From contig DATKZQ010000144.1 in NCBI GenBank assembly GCA_035527895.1, forward strand, positions 7,506 to 71,505: DNA of 64,000 nucleotides, in the 5' to 3' direction. Origin of the DNA: JADFWK01 sp035527895. Lineage in GTDB: Bacteria > Desulfobacterota > DSM-4660 > Desulfatiglandales > B25-G16. The notes under the pieces were generated by a model. It saw only the letters and a program-made list of their open reading frames with translations, was not told where the DNA came from and did not search any database. Positions 28,724-36,712 of the stretch are shown piece by piece (position 1 is the stretch's first letter; each line of letters starts with the position of its first letter). The position numbers and the translations under genes were made by a program.

Positions 28724-29115
28724 CCCTTTTTCAAGGACATTTTAACAGTAATGCTATATCTAAGGTCAGAAACGAGCATGGCGAGGTCATTGCGCATTGA
28801 ATATCAGGGAGCTTAATACCCATATAACCTCCTATGCCATGACTGGCCCTGAGGTGACTCAGTCCAGCAGAAGATTCAAGCAGCTCATTGGCACCGACAA
28901 GGGACTCAAAGACATCTTGATTGCGATTATCAAAAAGCCCGATCTTGTTGAAAGTTGCGACCTGACCCCTTTTTCCCCGCACGTCATTCCAAGGAATGGC
29001 ACGAGGATTGCTGCTCTTAAAGCTATGCCGATCTAATGAGTTTTAGGTTTGACAAATCGTGATTATTAATAGTAAGCAGCACAAACAGTATATCCAAAGC
29101 ACGTAGAAAAAATTT
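28724..29115. other. Transposase-associated remnant without a gene
   Basis: Possibly the decayed 5' part of the same transposase copy on the minus strand; GGGGTCAGGTCGCAACTTTC is the kind of sequence often next to RAYT genes. Nothing intact is visible. Confidence 0.4.
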
Positions 29116-29889
29116 ATGGATATGAATAGGGTCGATACCCTCCTCAGATATATACTTTTAGTCGCTGGCCAGGAAGACCCAGGCAATAGAGAACTTGGCC
29201 CCATTCATTTAGTTAAATACGTCTATTTAGCTGACTTAGCCCACTCCCAATGGCATAAAGGTCCAACCTATACCAATGTTCCTTGGATATTCCATCGTTT
29301 TGGTCCCTGGTCTACTGAAGTATATAAAAGAATTGAACCTGTTGTGCGGGAACTCGATGCCTCAGAAAGAAGGATAAGTAGTCCCAAGTATGAAGATGAC
29401 TTCTTTCGCTGGGAATTAGTAGATGATGAATTATTCGAGGAATTGGATAGGCAACTCCCTTTTGAGATTGCCCTTACCCTTAAAAAAGCTGTTCATGAAT
29501 TTGGGGATGATACATCAGCATTACTTCATTATGTCTATGCGACAGATCCGATGCTTAGAGCTGCACCCGGAGAACAGCTTTCTTTTGAGCCCTATCCAGA
29601 AGATGAAGAGGATACTAGGGAGATCCGAGCCTCCACAAAAGATCAGAGATTAAGCAAAACAGCGAGAAGCCGTCTCAAGGAAAAAATGGAAGCGATGCTG
29701 TCAAAGAAATTAGCCAAAAAAAAGAAGCCTTCTGTTTATACCGCGCCTAGATATGATCAAGTGTTCTTTGAGGGGCAAAAATGGCTAGATGAAATAGCTG
29801 GTGAGCCGATAGAATCCCAAGAGGGCCAGCTATCATTTTCTAAAGAAATATGGAAATCGCCGTCTAGGACTGAATCTGATGTATCCTGA
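29116..29889 (+). CDS. Panacea/DUF4065-like protein, putative antitoxin
   Basis: 257 residues. The N-terminal region LLRYILLVAGQ...GPIHLVKYVYLADLAHSQWH then TYTNVPWIFHRFGPWSTEVY has the layout of the Panacea (DUF4065, SocA-like) domain: a KYVYLAD helix followed by a W...FGPWS-VY turn. That domain is an established promiscuous antitoxin. The C-terminal half is charged with lysine-rich runs (EKMEAMLSKKLAKKKK). It overlaps the next gene by 11 bp. No ribosome site was seen before ATG 29116. Domain call by pattern only. Confidence 0.55.
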   Translation: MDMNRVDTLLRYILLVAGQEDPGNRELGPIHLVKYVYLADLAHSQWHKGPTYTNVPWIFHRFGPWSTEVYKRIEPVVRELDASERRISSPKYEDDFFRWELVDDELFEELDRQLPFEIALTLKKAVHEFGDDTSALLHYVYATDPMLRAAPGEQLSFEPYPEDEEDTREIRASTKDQRLSKTARSRLKEKMEAMLSKKLAKKKKPSVYTAPRYDQVFFEGQKWLDEIAGEPIESQEGQLSFSKEIWKSPSRTESDVS

Positions 29890-30583
29890 TGATTCCATCC
29901 AAGCATACGTTAAGAAATGGTGGCTCATTGATGAATCTAAGGATATTAAAAGAGGTCGATTAATAAAGGCCTTTGTTCCTCATGTCGATCAAATTCCCAT
30001 GACTCTCAACCCGATTGGAAGAACCGACCCAACTGATCACTCCAAAGCTAATTATACTTTAGAAGCCCTGAGAATTGATAAGCCATCCCGGACATATGTA
30101 CTTCCGGTTGCTGCACTCCCAGACTTTGAAGGAGAAGTGAGAACAGTCTATCGTGCAAAAAGGCGCCCGGTCTTAATAATAAGCATTGGCGGTCCAGATA
30201 TTCCTAAAGAATTGAGACATGGAAAACCAAGATGGCAGACTGCCCCAACTATATTAGTGGCACCCTATTATGGCGCTGATAAAGGGGGAAAACGGTCTGG
30301 CTTTAGAGAGGAATTTATTGATAGGATAAAAAGATGCGAATACCCTCATTACATTTGGGATATACTCCCCTTGCCTGGTGATGTTGGCGAGTCTATTCTA
30401 AGGCTTGACCATATTCAGCCAATAGGGCGGCATTATGAAACCTATGAATGGACACAACACTGCTTAAGCGAGGAAGCAATGCTAATTCTCAATGAATGGC
30501 TTCATTGGTTTCTAGAAGATGATCTGCCTGCCGATAGCACTCTTTTTGATTTCAGGGAGGAATTGATAAAACGCGATCTTTAG
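29879..30583 (+). CDS. PemK/MazF-like protein, putative toxin partner
   Basis: 234 residues. The core RRPVLIISIGG...PTILVAPYYGADKGG...YPHYIWDILPLP...ESILRLDHIQPIGRH follows the order of PemK/MazF-like beta-barrels (RPVLIIS, a central strand, then LRLDHIxPI in place of MazF's VLCDQIRTV). An N-terminal extension of about 85 residues is not explained. Coupled to a Panacea-like gene by an 11-bp overlap, it is a reasonable toxin candidate. It could also be a non-toxic PemK-fold effector. Confidence 0.5.
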   Translation: MYPDDSIQAYVKKWWLIDESKDIKRGRLIKAFVPHVDQIPMTLNPIGRTDPTDHSKANYTLEALRIDKPSRTYVLPVAALPDFEGEVRTVYRAKRRPVLIISIGGPDIPKELRHGKPRWQTAPTILVAPYYGADKGGKRSGFREEFIDRIKRCEYPHYIWDILPLPGDVGESILRLDHIQPIGRHYETYEWTQHCLSEEAMLILNEWLHWFLEDDLPADSTLFDFREELIKRDL

Positions 30584-30689
30584 TTCACTGCAAATCATAA
30601 CAATTCTTGTGACCACCACACCCAAAGAACTCCAATCGAAACCTAGCAAAACCAAAAGTTCAAAAAGCCCCGAAATCTGCAATAGAAAA

Positions 30690-30722
30690 GGGGAAGCCTT
30701 TACTATTAAGGCCTTCCCCGTC
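30690..30722. terminator. Hairpin terminator
   Basis: GGGGAAGCCTT and AAGGCCTTCCCC form a stem with one bulge. On the minus strand it is followed by TTTTC, so it best serves minus-strand transcription from 31491, but it also lies 107 bp after the PemK-like gene. The surrounding 30584-31188 holds no other gene. Confidence 0.6.
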
Positions 30723-31015
30723 TCCTGAAATCGGCTATGAAAGTGACTCGGAATCCTCCGGGTCTCGCGTCTATGTAGGTTGGGTGCCAACCTCCGGCAC
30801 CAGAACAGGCCAGCGGCAACAAAAGGAAAGCTATCCTTGTTAAGAGGCATAAAATATCCTCAGGGGAGTTGTCCATTCGAGTTCGAGTCTGAATCTTGCG
30901 CGGAGTTGCATGTACGAAAAGCGTATAACAACATCTTGGCTACATCTATGATGTCAGATCGTGGCAAGATCACAGATTTAGTTTTTTGATAACAAGTATT
31001 GTTTCAATTGTAGTA

Positions 31016-31048
31016 AGTTGTTTTGGAACCAATGTTCCCCTCTTATTG
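31016..31048 (+). repeat. Island-flanking inverted repeat, left
   Basis: GTTTTGGAACCAATGTTCCC followed by CTCTTATTGAC. Its reverse complement, with one change in the first 20 bases, occurs at 44050-44080. GGAACCAATGTTCC is itself a short palindrome. Confidence 0.6.
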
Positions 31049-31188
31049 ACGGGGCTGATGTTGATGCTGCGGGTGTGATTAAAGGCCATGATGAGATAGG
31101 GAGGGTTGTGACTGGGAAGGTAGATTTTTAGCAAAAAAATGGCGGGCCAAGATAATGACCCGCCTTGCCATTTATTTAAAAGGAATGG

Positions 31189-31491
31189 CTACTTTTTCCG
31201 GACAGCTATTCGTCTTGTTCCGGAAATGTTTTTTACAGACCCGCTGAGGCCTTTATTCCTCATGGCCTTTGCCGCATCTTTCATTAGCGGTTGTGGAACT
31301 TGGAGGACTCGGTTGGGCCTGCCGCTAGCCTTCAGCCTGCTGGCAGCTTTATCCAGATTTTGGCGATTGCGCTCAACTTCTGTTGCCGTCTTGCTTGTAG
31401 CAGAATCAAGCCTTCTACCACCTTTAATTGGGACTTCAATTTTGCCTGGTGCATTGGCCTTGGCTCGCTTGTGGCTTATAGTTTCCGACAT
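31189..31491 (-). CDS. Conserved small basic protein of unknown function
   Basis: 100 residues from ATG 31491, chosen because GGAGGAG lies about 12 bases upstream; the in-frame GTG at 31503 overlaps that site. Sequence MSETISHKRAKANAPGKIEV...GGRRLDSATSKTATEVERNR...LKASGRPNRVLQVPQPLMKD. I recall similar small lysine/arginine-rich proteins as hypothetical in deltaproteobacteria, but with no assigned role. A long open frame on the opposite strand is its shadow. Basic composition (many K/R, no membrane segment) suggests a nucleic-acid or ribosome contact, which is only a guess. Confidence 0.6.
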   Translation of the reverse strand: MSETISHKRAKANAPGKIEVPIKGGRRLDSATSKTATEVERNRQNLDKAASRLKASGRPNRVLQVPQPLMKDAAKAMRNKGLSGSVKNISGTRRIAVRKK

Positions 31492-31573
31492 ATTGGTTTT
31501 CACCTCCTCCCCACCGGCAGGATTTGAAAAAGCAGCCGACGGGAAGAGTAGTAATGTTCTTACAATTTTTTTC

Positions 31574-31683
31574 TTGACATGATACTCCCCATCAAGATAT
31601 GTGAGAACCTACACAATCAAACAAGAGCCCATCGGGCTTTTTCAACCGGAGCCCTGACCGCCTCAAACGGTCAGGGCTTTTAT
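31574..31683 (+). ncRNA. Possible short RNA ending in tandem terminators
   Basis: TTGACA (31574-31579) is followed after 17 bp by ATATGT. Two intrinsic terminators come next: AGCCC-ATC-GGGCTTTTT (31626-31642) and a perfect 11-bp stem AGCCCTGACCG / CGGTCAGGGCT with TTTT (31650-31681). No open frame lies between, so a transcript of roughly 35-75 nt could be made. The -10 box is weak; the terminators are certain, the RNA is not. Confidence 0.35.
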
Positions 31684-31878
31684 ATTGGCGAATTATACCA
31701 CCATATATTGGTGGAGTCAAATCATTATTTCCCACAAATTGTGTTAGAGGGCGTAAATTTACAAAATTGTGGCTTTTCAATAAGCTCCATAAATCTCCTA
31801 TCATATCCAATGCTTTATAGAGGCGCATATCCCGGCAAGTGATCAAAGGTTTTGACAAGTCCGATTTTCGTGAGGTAC

Positions 31879-32011
31879 TCTCAATATATCGCAAATCGAC
31901 GCTAAACAGAGATAAGGCAAGAGGTTTAAGTTTGAGTGCTTAGGATAGGCGTTTTCCAGTTTTTTAGCGTAATACTTCAATAGGTGGGAAATTTTCCATC
32001 TAATATTAATG
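31879..32011 (+). repeat. About 130-bp direct repeat, copy 1
   Basis: From TCTCAATATATCGCAAATCG through AAGAGGTTTAAGTTTGAGTG and TACTTCAATAGGTGG to TAATATTAATG. Copy 2 (33956-34078) has the same orientation and clear but imperfect identity. The copies bracket the first three small cassette-type genes. Confidence 0.8.
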
Positions 32012-32057
32012 ATGACGAATCATTAAATTGTTAACTTCTTGCAAGGAGGGAACAATT

Positions 32058-32258
32058 ATGACCAATCAAAAGGCAAAGGAGCTAGAGGAAATAGCCAGCA
32101 ACACAAACCTCAAAGATTCAGTTCGAATTGAAGCATGTAAGCAGCTCGGAAATCTGGGCTCAGATGGAGCCGAATCTTTAGGCCGTATTGCGAAAAATAC
32201 GAACCTTAAAGACGAAGTCCGCATGGCAGCCCTCAAAGGCCTCGGTAAAAAGGACTAA
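32058..32258 (+). CDS. Small HEAT-repeat-like protein
   Basis: 66 residues from ATG 32058 with AAGGAGG at the right distance. It consists of two similar units, ELEEIASNTNLKDSVRIEAC and ESLGRIAKNTNLKDEVRMAA, each resembling one HEAT/ARM helix pair (DxxVRxxA, then a short turn). The stop is followed after about 53 bp by an attC-like site, so this is probably a cassette-borne gene. Function unknown; such miniature repeat proteins may be protein-protein adaptors. Confidence 0.7.
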   Translation: MTNQKAKELEEIASNTNLKDSVRIEACKQLGNLGSDGAESLGRIAKNTNLKDEVRMAALKGLGKKD

Positions 32259-32311
32259 TGCGAAGTCAATTTATAATAATGCAAAGTTCCTTATTTGTGG
32301 TCGCTTCTGTC

Positions 32312-32372
32312 ACATAACCCGCTGCTCCAGAGGACGGCAAACACCTCGCCGCCTTTGAGCAGCCCGTTAGCA
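32312..32372 (+). other. attC-like site 1
   Basis: ACATAAC (32312-32318) ... GTTAGCA (32366-32372) enclose an imperfect stem, GCTGCTCCAGAGGACGGC with GCCGCCTTTGAGCAGC, with unpaired bases on one side, as in integron attC sites. The next gene starts 20 bp later. The first 6 bases after the cleavage G (TTAGCA) are complementary to TGCTAA at 32879, the start of the following site. Confidence 0.6.
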
Positions 32373-32392
32373 TCCCAGGAAATGAGGAAAAA

Positions 32393-32878
32393 ATGGTAAC
32401 TTCAATAAGCGCTGATAGAATTGATGAATTGGTAACCAGCTCTATCAAACAGTTATGTTATAAAGATCGACATCTGCTGAAACATGACCTTAACGAGTGC
32501 TCAATTAACCATAGACTGGCGTGCCATCTTCAGAATCATTTTCCAGATTGGGATGTCGATTGCGAGTATAACAAAAATGCTGATAAAATTAAGGAGCTTG
32601 ATCTTCCAAAAGACAAAGTTGATTGGAATGATACCGAGGCAAAGTCTGTTTTTCCAGATGTTATTGTCCACAAACGAGGCGGGGAAGGACCAAATTTGCT
32701 CGTTATCGAAGTCAAGAAGAGTACTAATAAATTAGATCGAAAATATGATTATAACAAGCTTAAAGCGTATGGAGATACTTTAAAATATTCATGTGCTCTT
32801 TTCTTAGAAATTGGCACAAAAGGAAGATGGGGTACTTGGGATTTAGACTGGATAAAAAGAAATGATTTTGAAGTATGA
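32393..32878 (+). CDS. PD-(D/E)XK-like protein, cassette-borne
   Basis: 161 residues. SVFPDVIVHKRGGEGPNLLV then IEVKKS contains the D...ExK motif of the PD-(D/E)XK fold (D near 88, E and K near 105-107). Upstream NHRLACHLQNHFPDWDVDCE is the helix and strand that usually precede it. Proteins of this kind are frequent in integron cassettes and accessory islands, mostly hypothetical. The TGA stop is followed directly by TGCTAAC, the start of an attC-like site, a spacing typical of cassettes. Nuclease activity is inferred. Confidence 0.65.
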   Translation: MVTSISADRIDELVTSSIKQLCYKDRHLLKHDLNECSINHRLACHLQNHFPDWDVDCEYNKNADKIKELDLPKDKVDWNDTEAKSVFPDVIVHKRGGEGPNLLVIEVKKSTNKLDRKYDYNKLKAYGDTLKYSCALFLEIGTKGRWGTWDLDWIKRNDFEV

Positions 32879-32939
32879 TGCTAACAAGGCTAATTCAGCC
32901 GACGCAATAAAACCGCGCGGCTGAGCTCATCCGTCAGGC
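32879..32939 (+). other. attC-like site 2
   Basis: TGCTAAC (32879-32885) directly after a stop codon, then TCAGCCGACGC and GCGCGGCTGA forming a stem with one extrahelical A, and GTCAGGC (32933-32939) as the terminal core. The next gene starts at 32953. TGCTAA complements TTAGCA at the start of its own cassette, as expected from cassette circularisation. Confidence 0.65.
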
Positions 32940-32952
32940 TGAAGAATACAAT

Positions 32953-33741
32953 ATGAAAACTGTGCATGTGCATCCATGGGGTGGAGTCTTAAAGGTCAAA
33001 TATTCAAGTTCTGCCATTATCTTTCTTCAAGAACTTGAGATATTAGAATATTTAATTTTTTATTTACTTGTTTCAGACAGAGTATTCTATGCCCGTTATG
33101 AAAATTTCCGTGAGGAAAGCTTAGATTACATAAAATCCTTGGGACCAAAATTTAAAGAGACCTTTGATCAAATCGTTGTTAGCAAGGCAGACAGATTGCT
33201 TTTTAGAAGCAAGACTTATGAAAACTTGCTTAGCCAAATGGCTTACAGCAGATCAGTCGATAATTTCATTTTATATCTAAAGAATATCCTGGCTGAAATA
33301 ATTGAAGTTAAACCTCAATTGCTTAAATCAGGCGAGAAAGAAAGACTAGATTACATTCTCAACTTCGACGATATAGTTGAATTAAGAAGGGCTCTTGCAG
33401 ATAAAAAAATTGAAAGCCTATTTTATAGTGGGTTCAAAGATATTTTTGAATTTTATGAATCAAGAATAGGCATAAAACTTAGTGACAAAACTGACGATAT
33501 AGAGAAATTTATTCTAATGACCAAAATTAGAAATCTAATTGTTCACAATGGAGGAAAGATTAATTCTGAGTTTAAAAAAGCCTTTCCCAAATACCCATTT
33601 GAGGTTGGTGAGTCGCTAAAACTTAGCTTCAAAGAAATTCTGGAGGATAATTATTTTATTCTTAGATCTGTTGATTCAATCGATAGTAAAATTACAGGTA
33701 AGTTTGGGCTGAGTTTAGTTCCTGTAAAAAATAGCAATTGA
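32953..33741 (+). CDS. HEPN-domain protein, cassette-borne
   Basis: 262 residues, AT-rich codon use unlike the GC-richer gene that follows. The C-terminal part has RNLIVHNGGKI, with R193 and H198 forming the Rx4H motif of catalytic HEPN RNases. The N-terminal LEILEYLIFYLLVSDRVFYA and central charged helices make an all-helical protein. Similar MAE_28990/RiboL-PSP-like HEPN proteins act in toxin-antitoxin and phage-defence contexts. No antitoxin partner is adjacent on the same cassette. RNase activity is inferred from the motif. Confidence 0.65.
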   Translation: MKTVHVHPWGGVLKVKYSSSAIIFLQELEILEYLIFYLLVSDRVFYARYENFREESLDYIKSLGPKFKETFDQIVVSKADRLLFRSKTYENLLSQMAYSRSVDNFILYLKNILAEIIEVKPQLLKSGEKERLDYILNFDDIVELRRALADKKIESLFYSGFKDIFEFYESRIGIKLSDKTDDIEKFILMTKIRNLIVHNGGKINSEFKKAFPKYPFEVGESLKLSFKEILEDNYFILRSVDSIDSKITGKFGLSLVPVKNSN

Positions 33742-33756
33742 CCCTTAATAAATATA

Positions 33757-33837
33757 GCCTAGCCATGCCCTTCAACTCCGACTGGCTTTTCGCTGCGCTC
33801 AAGCCACGGTCGGGGGGAGTTGGCCTGGCAGTCTAGC
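33757..33837 (+). other. attC-like hairpin 3 (degenerate)
   Basis: CAACTCCGACTGGCTT (33773-33788), a loop TTCGCTGCGCTC, and AAGCCACGGTCGGGGGGAG pair with bulges on one side. The ends GCCTAGC (33757) and GTCTAGC (33831) replace canonical core sites. Loop and stem resemble chromosomal-integron attC sites. Confidence 0.45.
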
Positions 33838-33899
33838 GGGTGAAGTCGGACAGGTATTTCGCTGCGCTCTATACCTAGCACTTACCCGGAGCGTCATGT
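33838..33899 (+). other. attC-like hairpin 4 (degenerate)
   Basis: GGGTGAAGT ... CAGGTAT, again with loop TTCGCTGCGCTC, then ATACCTAGCACTTACCC, ending at GTCATGT (33893-33899). The next 20 bases (ATTCATATATCTCCAAC) recur after site 5 at 36713, so the same cassette start follows both. Confidence 0.45.
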
Positions 33900-33955
33900 A
33901 TTCATATATCTCCAACGTATTCAACGTTATTTTGAATGGAGATAGTCTCAATATA

Positions 33956-34078
33956 TCGCAAATCAACGCTAAACTGAGATGAGACAAGAGGTTTAAGTTT
34001 GAGTGCTCAGGATCGGCCTTTTCCAGTTTTTTTGCATAATACTTCAATAGGTGGAAACCTTTCAATCCAATATTAATG
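33956..34078 (+). repeat. About 130-bp direct repeat, copy 2
   Basis: TCTCAATATATCGCAAATCA...AATCCAATATTAATG, related to 31879-32011. Its last G is the first base of GTTAGAC (34078-34084), a canonical integron core site immediately upstream of the STAND-like gene. Confidence 0.8.
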
Positions 34079-34106
34079 TTAGACGGCGTTTTTGAGGCAG
34101 GTGGTC

Positions 34107-36632
34107 ATGGAACTGTTGATTGCTCTTGTTGGCATCTTCCTCGCCATCGTTTTCTGGCTAGCCTCCCCGAAATCACTTCGACGGAGGCTCGGGGAGTACT
34201 TCAGCGGGCTGTTCAGGAGGCATCCAGCAGTAACGGCCGAGGCCTATATCGACGTGTTCGATGGGCGCGTGGAGATTCTCACCGACGAACTGCTGTCGCA
34301 CCCTGCAGATGCTGCCCGCAAGAAAGAGTTTTACGAAATTGCGCCCCTCGACTGGGATATAATCGCCGCTCACGCGGATGTCGAGCGCGACCAGCAGGCT
34401 GATGTGATTGAGGAGCTCACCAAGCCCGTGGATTCTCTTCGCTTTGTTTGCATCCACGGAGAGTCAGGTTCCGGAAAATCGACCTTGGCGTGGCGTGTTG
34501 CGGCACAACTCCACAAGGTGCATCGCATGCTTGTCATCCGCGTGAAAGACAAGGAGGAACCGGAGGTATGGTATCGGATGACCGAGTTCTGCAGAAGGTT
34601 GCGTCGCCCTGTCTGCGTGCTCGCGGACGACCTTTTCCGGCACCCTGAAGTCTGCCAAGCGCTCCGAGAATTGAATCCTTGGTTGCCACTCGCCATCTTG
34701 GCGACGTCTCAAACAAACGAGTACCCTCCTGGACGACTCAAGGGCCAGATAGTCTCCATACATTTGGGACCACCCAGTTTTGAGGAGAAGAAGCGTGTGC
34801 TCCATCGTTTGGATCAAGATCTCGAGGACCTGACTCCAGATCAGTTGACCCGATTGAGAGCGGCTAATGAGTTCCTCGTCTTAATGGCGGAGTTAACTTT
34901 TGGGAAGGGATTCCAGGATGTCGTCCAAGACTCCTTGGACAATCTCTTGAGACGGTACGAGCAAATGTACCATGCATACGAATACCTCTGTTTTGCGTAT
35001 AGCTACGGCGTTGCGACACCAGCATCTCTGCTTGAGCGTCTAGACGCAGAGGGGAGGTTCCACGATCTGCCCAACCGGGAAGGTGCGCAGGGGCTAGTTT
35101 TCTGCGACGAAAAGCGCCAAGAGCTGTTGCGCCCTGGCCATCAAAGACGTGCCGAGACGGCCCAGAGGCTTTTCGAAAGGCATCGGTCTTCCGCGACTGT
35201 ACTCCGCGAACTAATGAGCGTAGTTGAGGTTTCCAGTCCGTTAGAGAGGGGATTCTTCGCGCGTCTTCTTCGAACCTTGGCATCCAGGAAGTCTGAAGCC
35301 CTCGATAAAGCGTTACCTCACATCGAAGGAATGGTTGCGCAGTGCGTGCAGCATGCTGAAAGAATCAGCGAGCTGACCATCTGGCAAGCCTTCTATTTCG
35401 CACTTGAGCGTTCTGATGAGGCTGATCGGTGTGTAGATTATGCACTGGCGCTGGAGCCGATCAGTTCAGACGACTGCAATCTGCTGCTTCGCTTATACCG
35501 CAAGCGTGGTCGTGAACGTGAGGCGCTTCCTATCCTGGATCGCTGGACCCAGAGTCATCCTGAATTGGGTGGCAGTCGACCTGCCTACCTCGGACTAGTT
35601 GAACGGTATAGCAGTGAAAGAGACCAAGCAAGAGTGATCCACGACACCAGCGCCTGGCTGGCCTCGCACCCCGATGACAACTATGTGCGAAGGGCCTACC
35701 TCGGTTTGGTGGAGCGGAAGGGCACGCCCGGGCAGACCGAGCGCGTCCTGAAAGAGACCCCAACTTGGCTACACGCTCATCCGAATGCCACTGACGTCTG
35801 GACCCGCTTTATTTCCTATCTTATTGCCTCCGAGAGGTTCGATGATGCACGAGCACTAGCGGAGGAAATCATAAGCATTCACTCCAGGAACTCCAATGTC
35901 GTTACTCACTACCTGCACCTAATGCAAAACCACCTCGAGGAGGAAAGAACTAGGGAGTTATATGGTTCCCTCATCAAGCTATTTCCCCGCGACATTGTAA
36001 TCAGAAGTGTGTGGGCTCGGTGGCTGACGACCGTTAACTCTGGGGAAGAGGCTGAGAAGGTGTTCAAGGCACTCATAGCGGAGCATCCGAAGTCCTTCGA
36101 TCCACATTACGGCTACGGTAGACTGCTTCTGGATATGGAACGGTACGGTGAAGCAGCGGACCAGTTTAGACAAGTGCTCAAGATCCATCCTGGCCACGCA
36201 ATGGCGCACGATGGACTTGCTGCGGCATTGCAGGGACTGGGGCGGCGTGCCGAAGGATTACATGATGATTCCGAAGCAGCAAGACTCTTTACTGCGGCTG
36301 AGCGCGAGTTCAAGAGCGCGATCTATTGGGCAGGCGTCGCACAGGACAGGCAAGCAATATTCTTCACACATCTTGGCTGGTTCTACGTCGATAGGAAGCG
36401 TTGGAGTGATGCCCTTGCCGCATTCGATCAAGCAGCGAAGGAAGACCCGGAGTACTTCGGAAACTATTGGGGGAAGGGACGGGCGTTTGTGGGCCTTGGG
36501 CAATGGCGCGATGCCTTGCACGCACTTCAGACGACACTGGAGAAGGCACCAAATACTCTCGGACCTCCTGCGTCTGATGACATTTCCCAATTGATTGAGC
36601 GATGCGAATTGGCACTTACGACCGATCCCTAG
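34107..36632 (+). CDS. Membrane-anchored STAND-like ATPase with TPR repeats
   Basis: About 841 residues from ATG 34107 (AGGTGG just upstream; an in-frame TTG at 34092 is possible). One N-terminal membrane segment (LLIALVGIFLAIVFWLA). P-loop GESGSGKST at about 118-126, Walker B VCVLADDL near 170-177, then a helical region. From about 400 to the end come TPR-like pairs (YGRLLLDMERYGEAADQFRQ, GKGRAFVGLGQWRDALHALQ). The layout fits STAND-type sensor ATPases with a superstructure-forming C-terminus. No separate effector domain was seen, so membrane action may be the output. Markedly GC-richer than the neighbouring cassette genes, a sign of separate origin. Flanked by GTTAGAC and GTCTAAC core sites. 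Confidence 0.7.
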   Translation: MELLIALVGIFLAIVFWLASPKSLRRRLGEYFSGLFRRHPAVTAEAYIDVFDGRVEILTDELLSHPADAARKKEFYEIAPLDWDIIAAHADVERDQQADVIEELTKPVDSLRFVCIHGESGSGKSTLAWRVAAQLHKVHRMLVIRVKDKEEPEVWYRMTEFCRRLRRPVCVLADDLFRHPEVCQALRELNPWLPLAILATSQTNEYPPGRLKGQIVSIHLGPPSFEEKKRVLHRLDQDLEDLTPDQLTRLRAANEFLVLMAELTFGKGFQDVVQDSLDNLLRRYEQMYHAYEYLCFAYSYGVATPASLLERLDAEGRFHDLPNREGAQGLVFCDEKRQELLRPGHQRRAETAQRLFERHRSSATVLRELMSVVEVSSPLERGFFARLLRTLASRKSEALDKALPHIEGMVAQCVQHAERISELTIWQAFYFALERSDEADRCVDYALALEPISSDDCNLLLRLYRKRGREREALPILDRWTQSHPELGGSRPAYLGLVERYSSERDQARVIHDTSAWLASHPDDNYVRRAYLGLVERKGTPGQTERVLKETPTWLHAHPNATDVWTRFISYLIASERFDDARALAEEIISIHSRNSNVVTHYLHLMQNHLEEERTRELYGSLIKLFPRDIVIRSVWARWLTTVNSGEEAEKVFKALIAEHPKSFDPHYGYGRLLLDMERYGEAADQFRQVLKIHPGHAMAHDGLAAALQGLGRRAEGLHDDSEAARLFTAAEREFKSAIYWAGVAQDRQAIFFTHLGWFYVDRKRWSDALAAFDQAAKEDPEYFGNYWGKGRAFVGLGQWRDALHALQTTLEKAPNTLGPPASDDISQLIERCELALTTDP

Positions 36633-36650
36633 GAGAGTTGGATCGACGCC

Positions 36651-36712
36651 GTCTAACGAAGTTATGCAGCTGACCGCACTTCGCACCGCAGCTGATGCCG
36701 GAGCTGTTATGT
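36651..36712 (+). other. attC-like site 5
   Basis: GTCTAAC (36651-36657), 18 bp after the stop codon, is the exact complement of GTTAGAC at the start of the same cassette (34078-34084). CAGCTG arms form the centre and GTTATGT (36706-36712) the terminal core. The following ATTCATATATCTCCAAC is shared with 33900-33916. Confidence 0.6.

Noticed and set aside
31139..31582. 147-codon plus-strand frame
   Set aside because: It is the complement of the small basic-protein gene on the minus strand, which has a proper ribosome site.
33956..34078. Reading the 130-bp repeat as a VCR-type attC site
   Set aside because: Length fits but the two halves do not pair convincingly and no inverse core is at its start.
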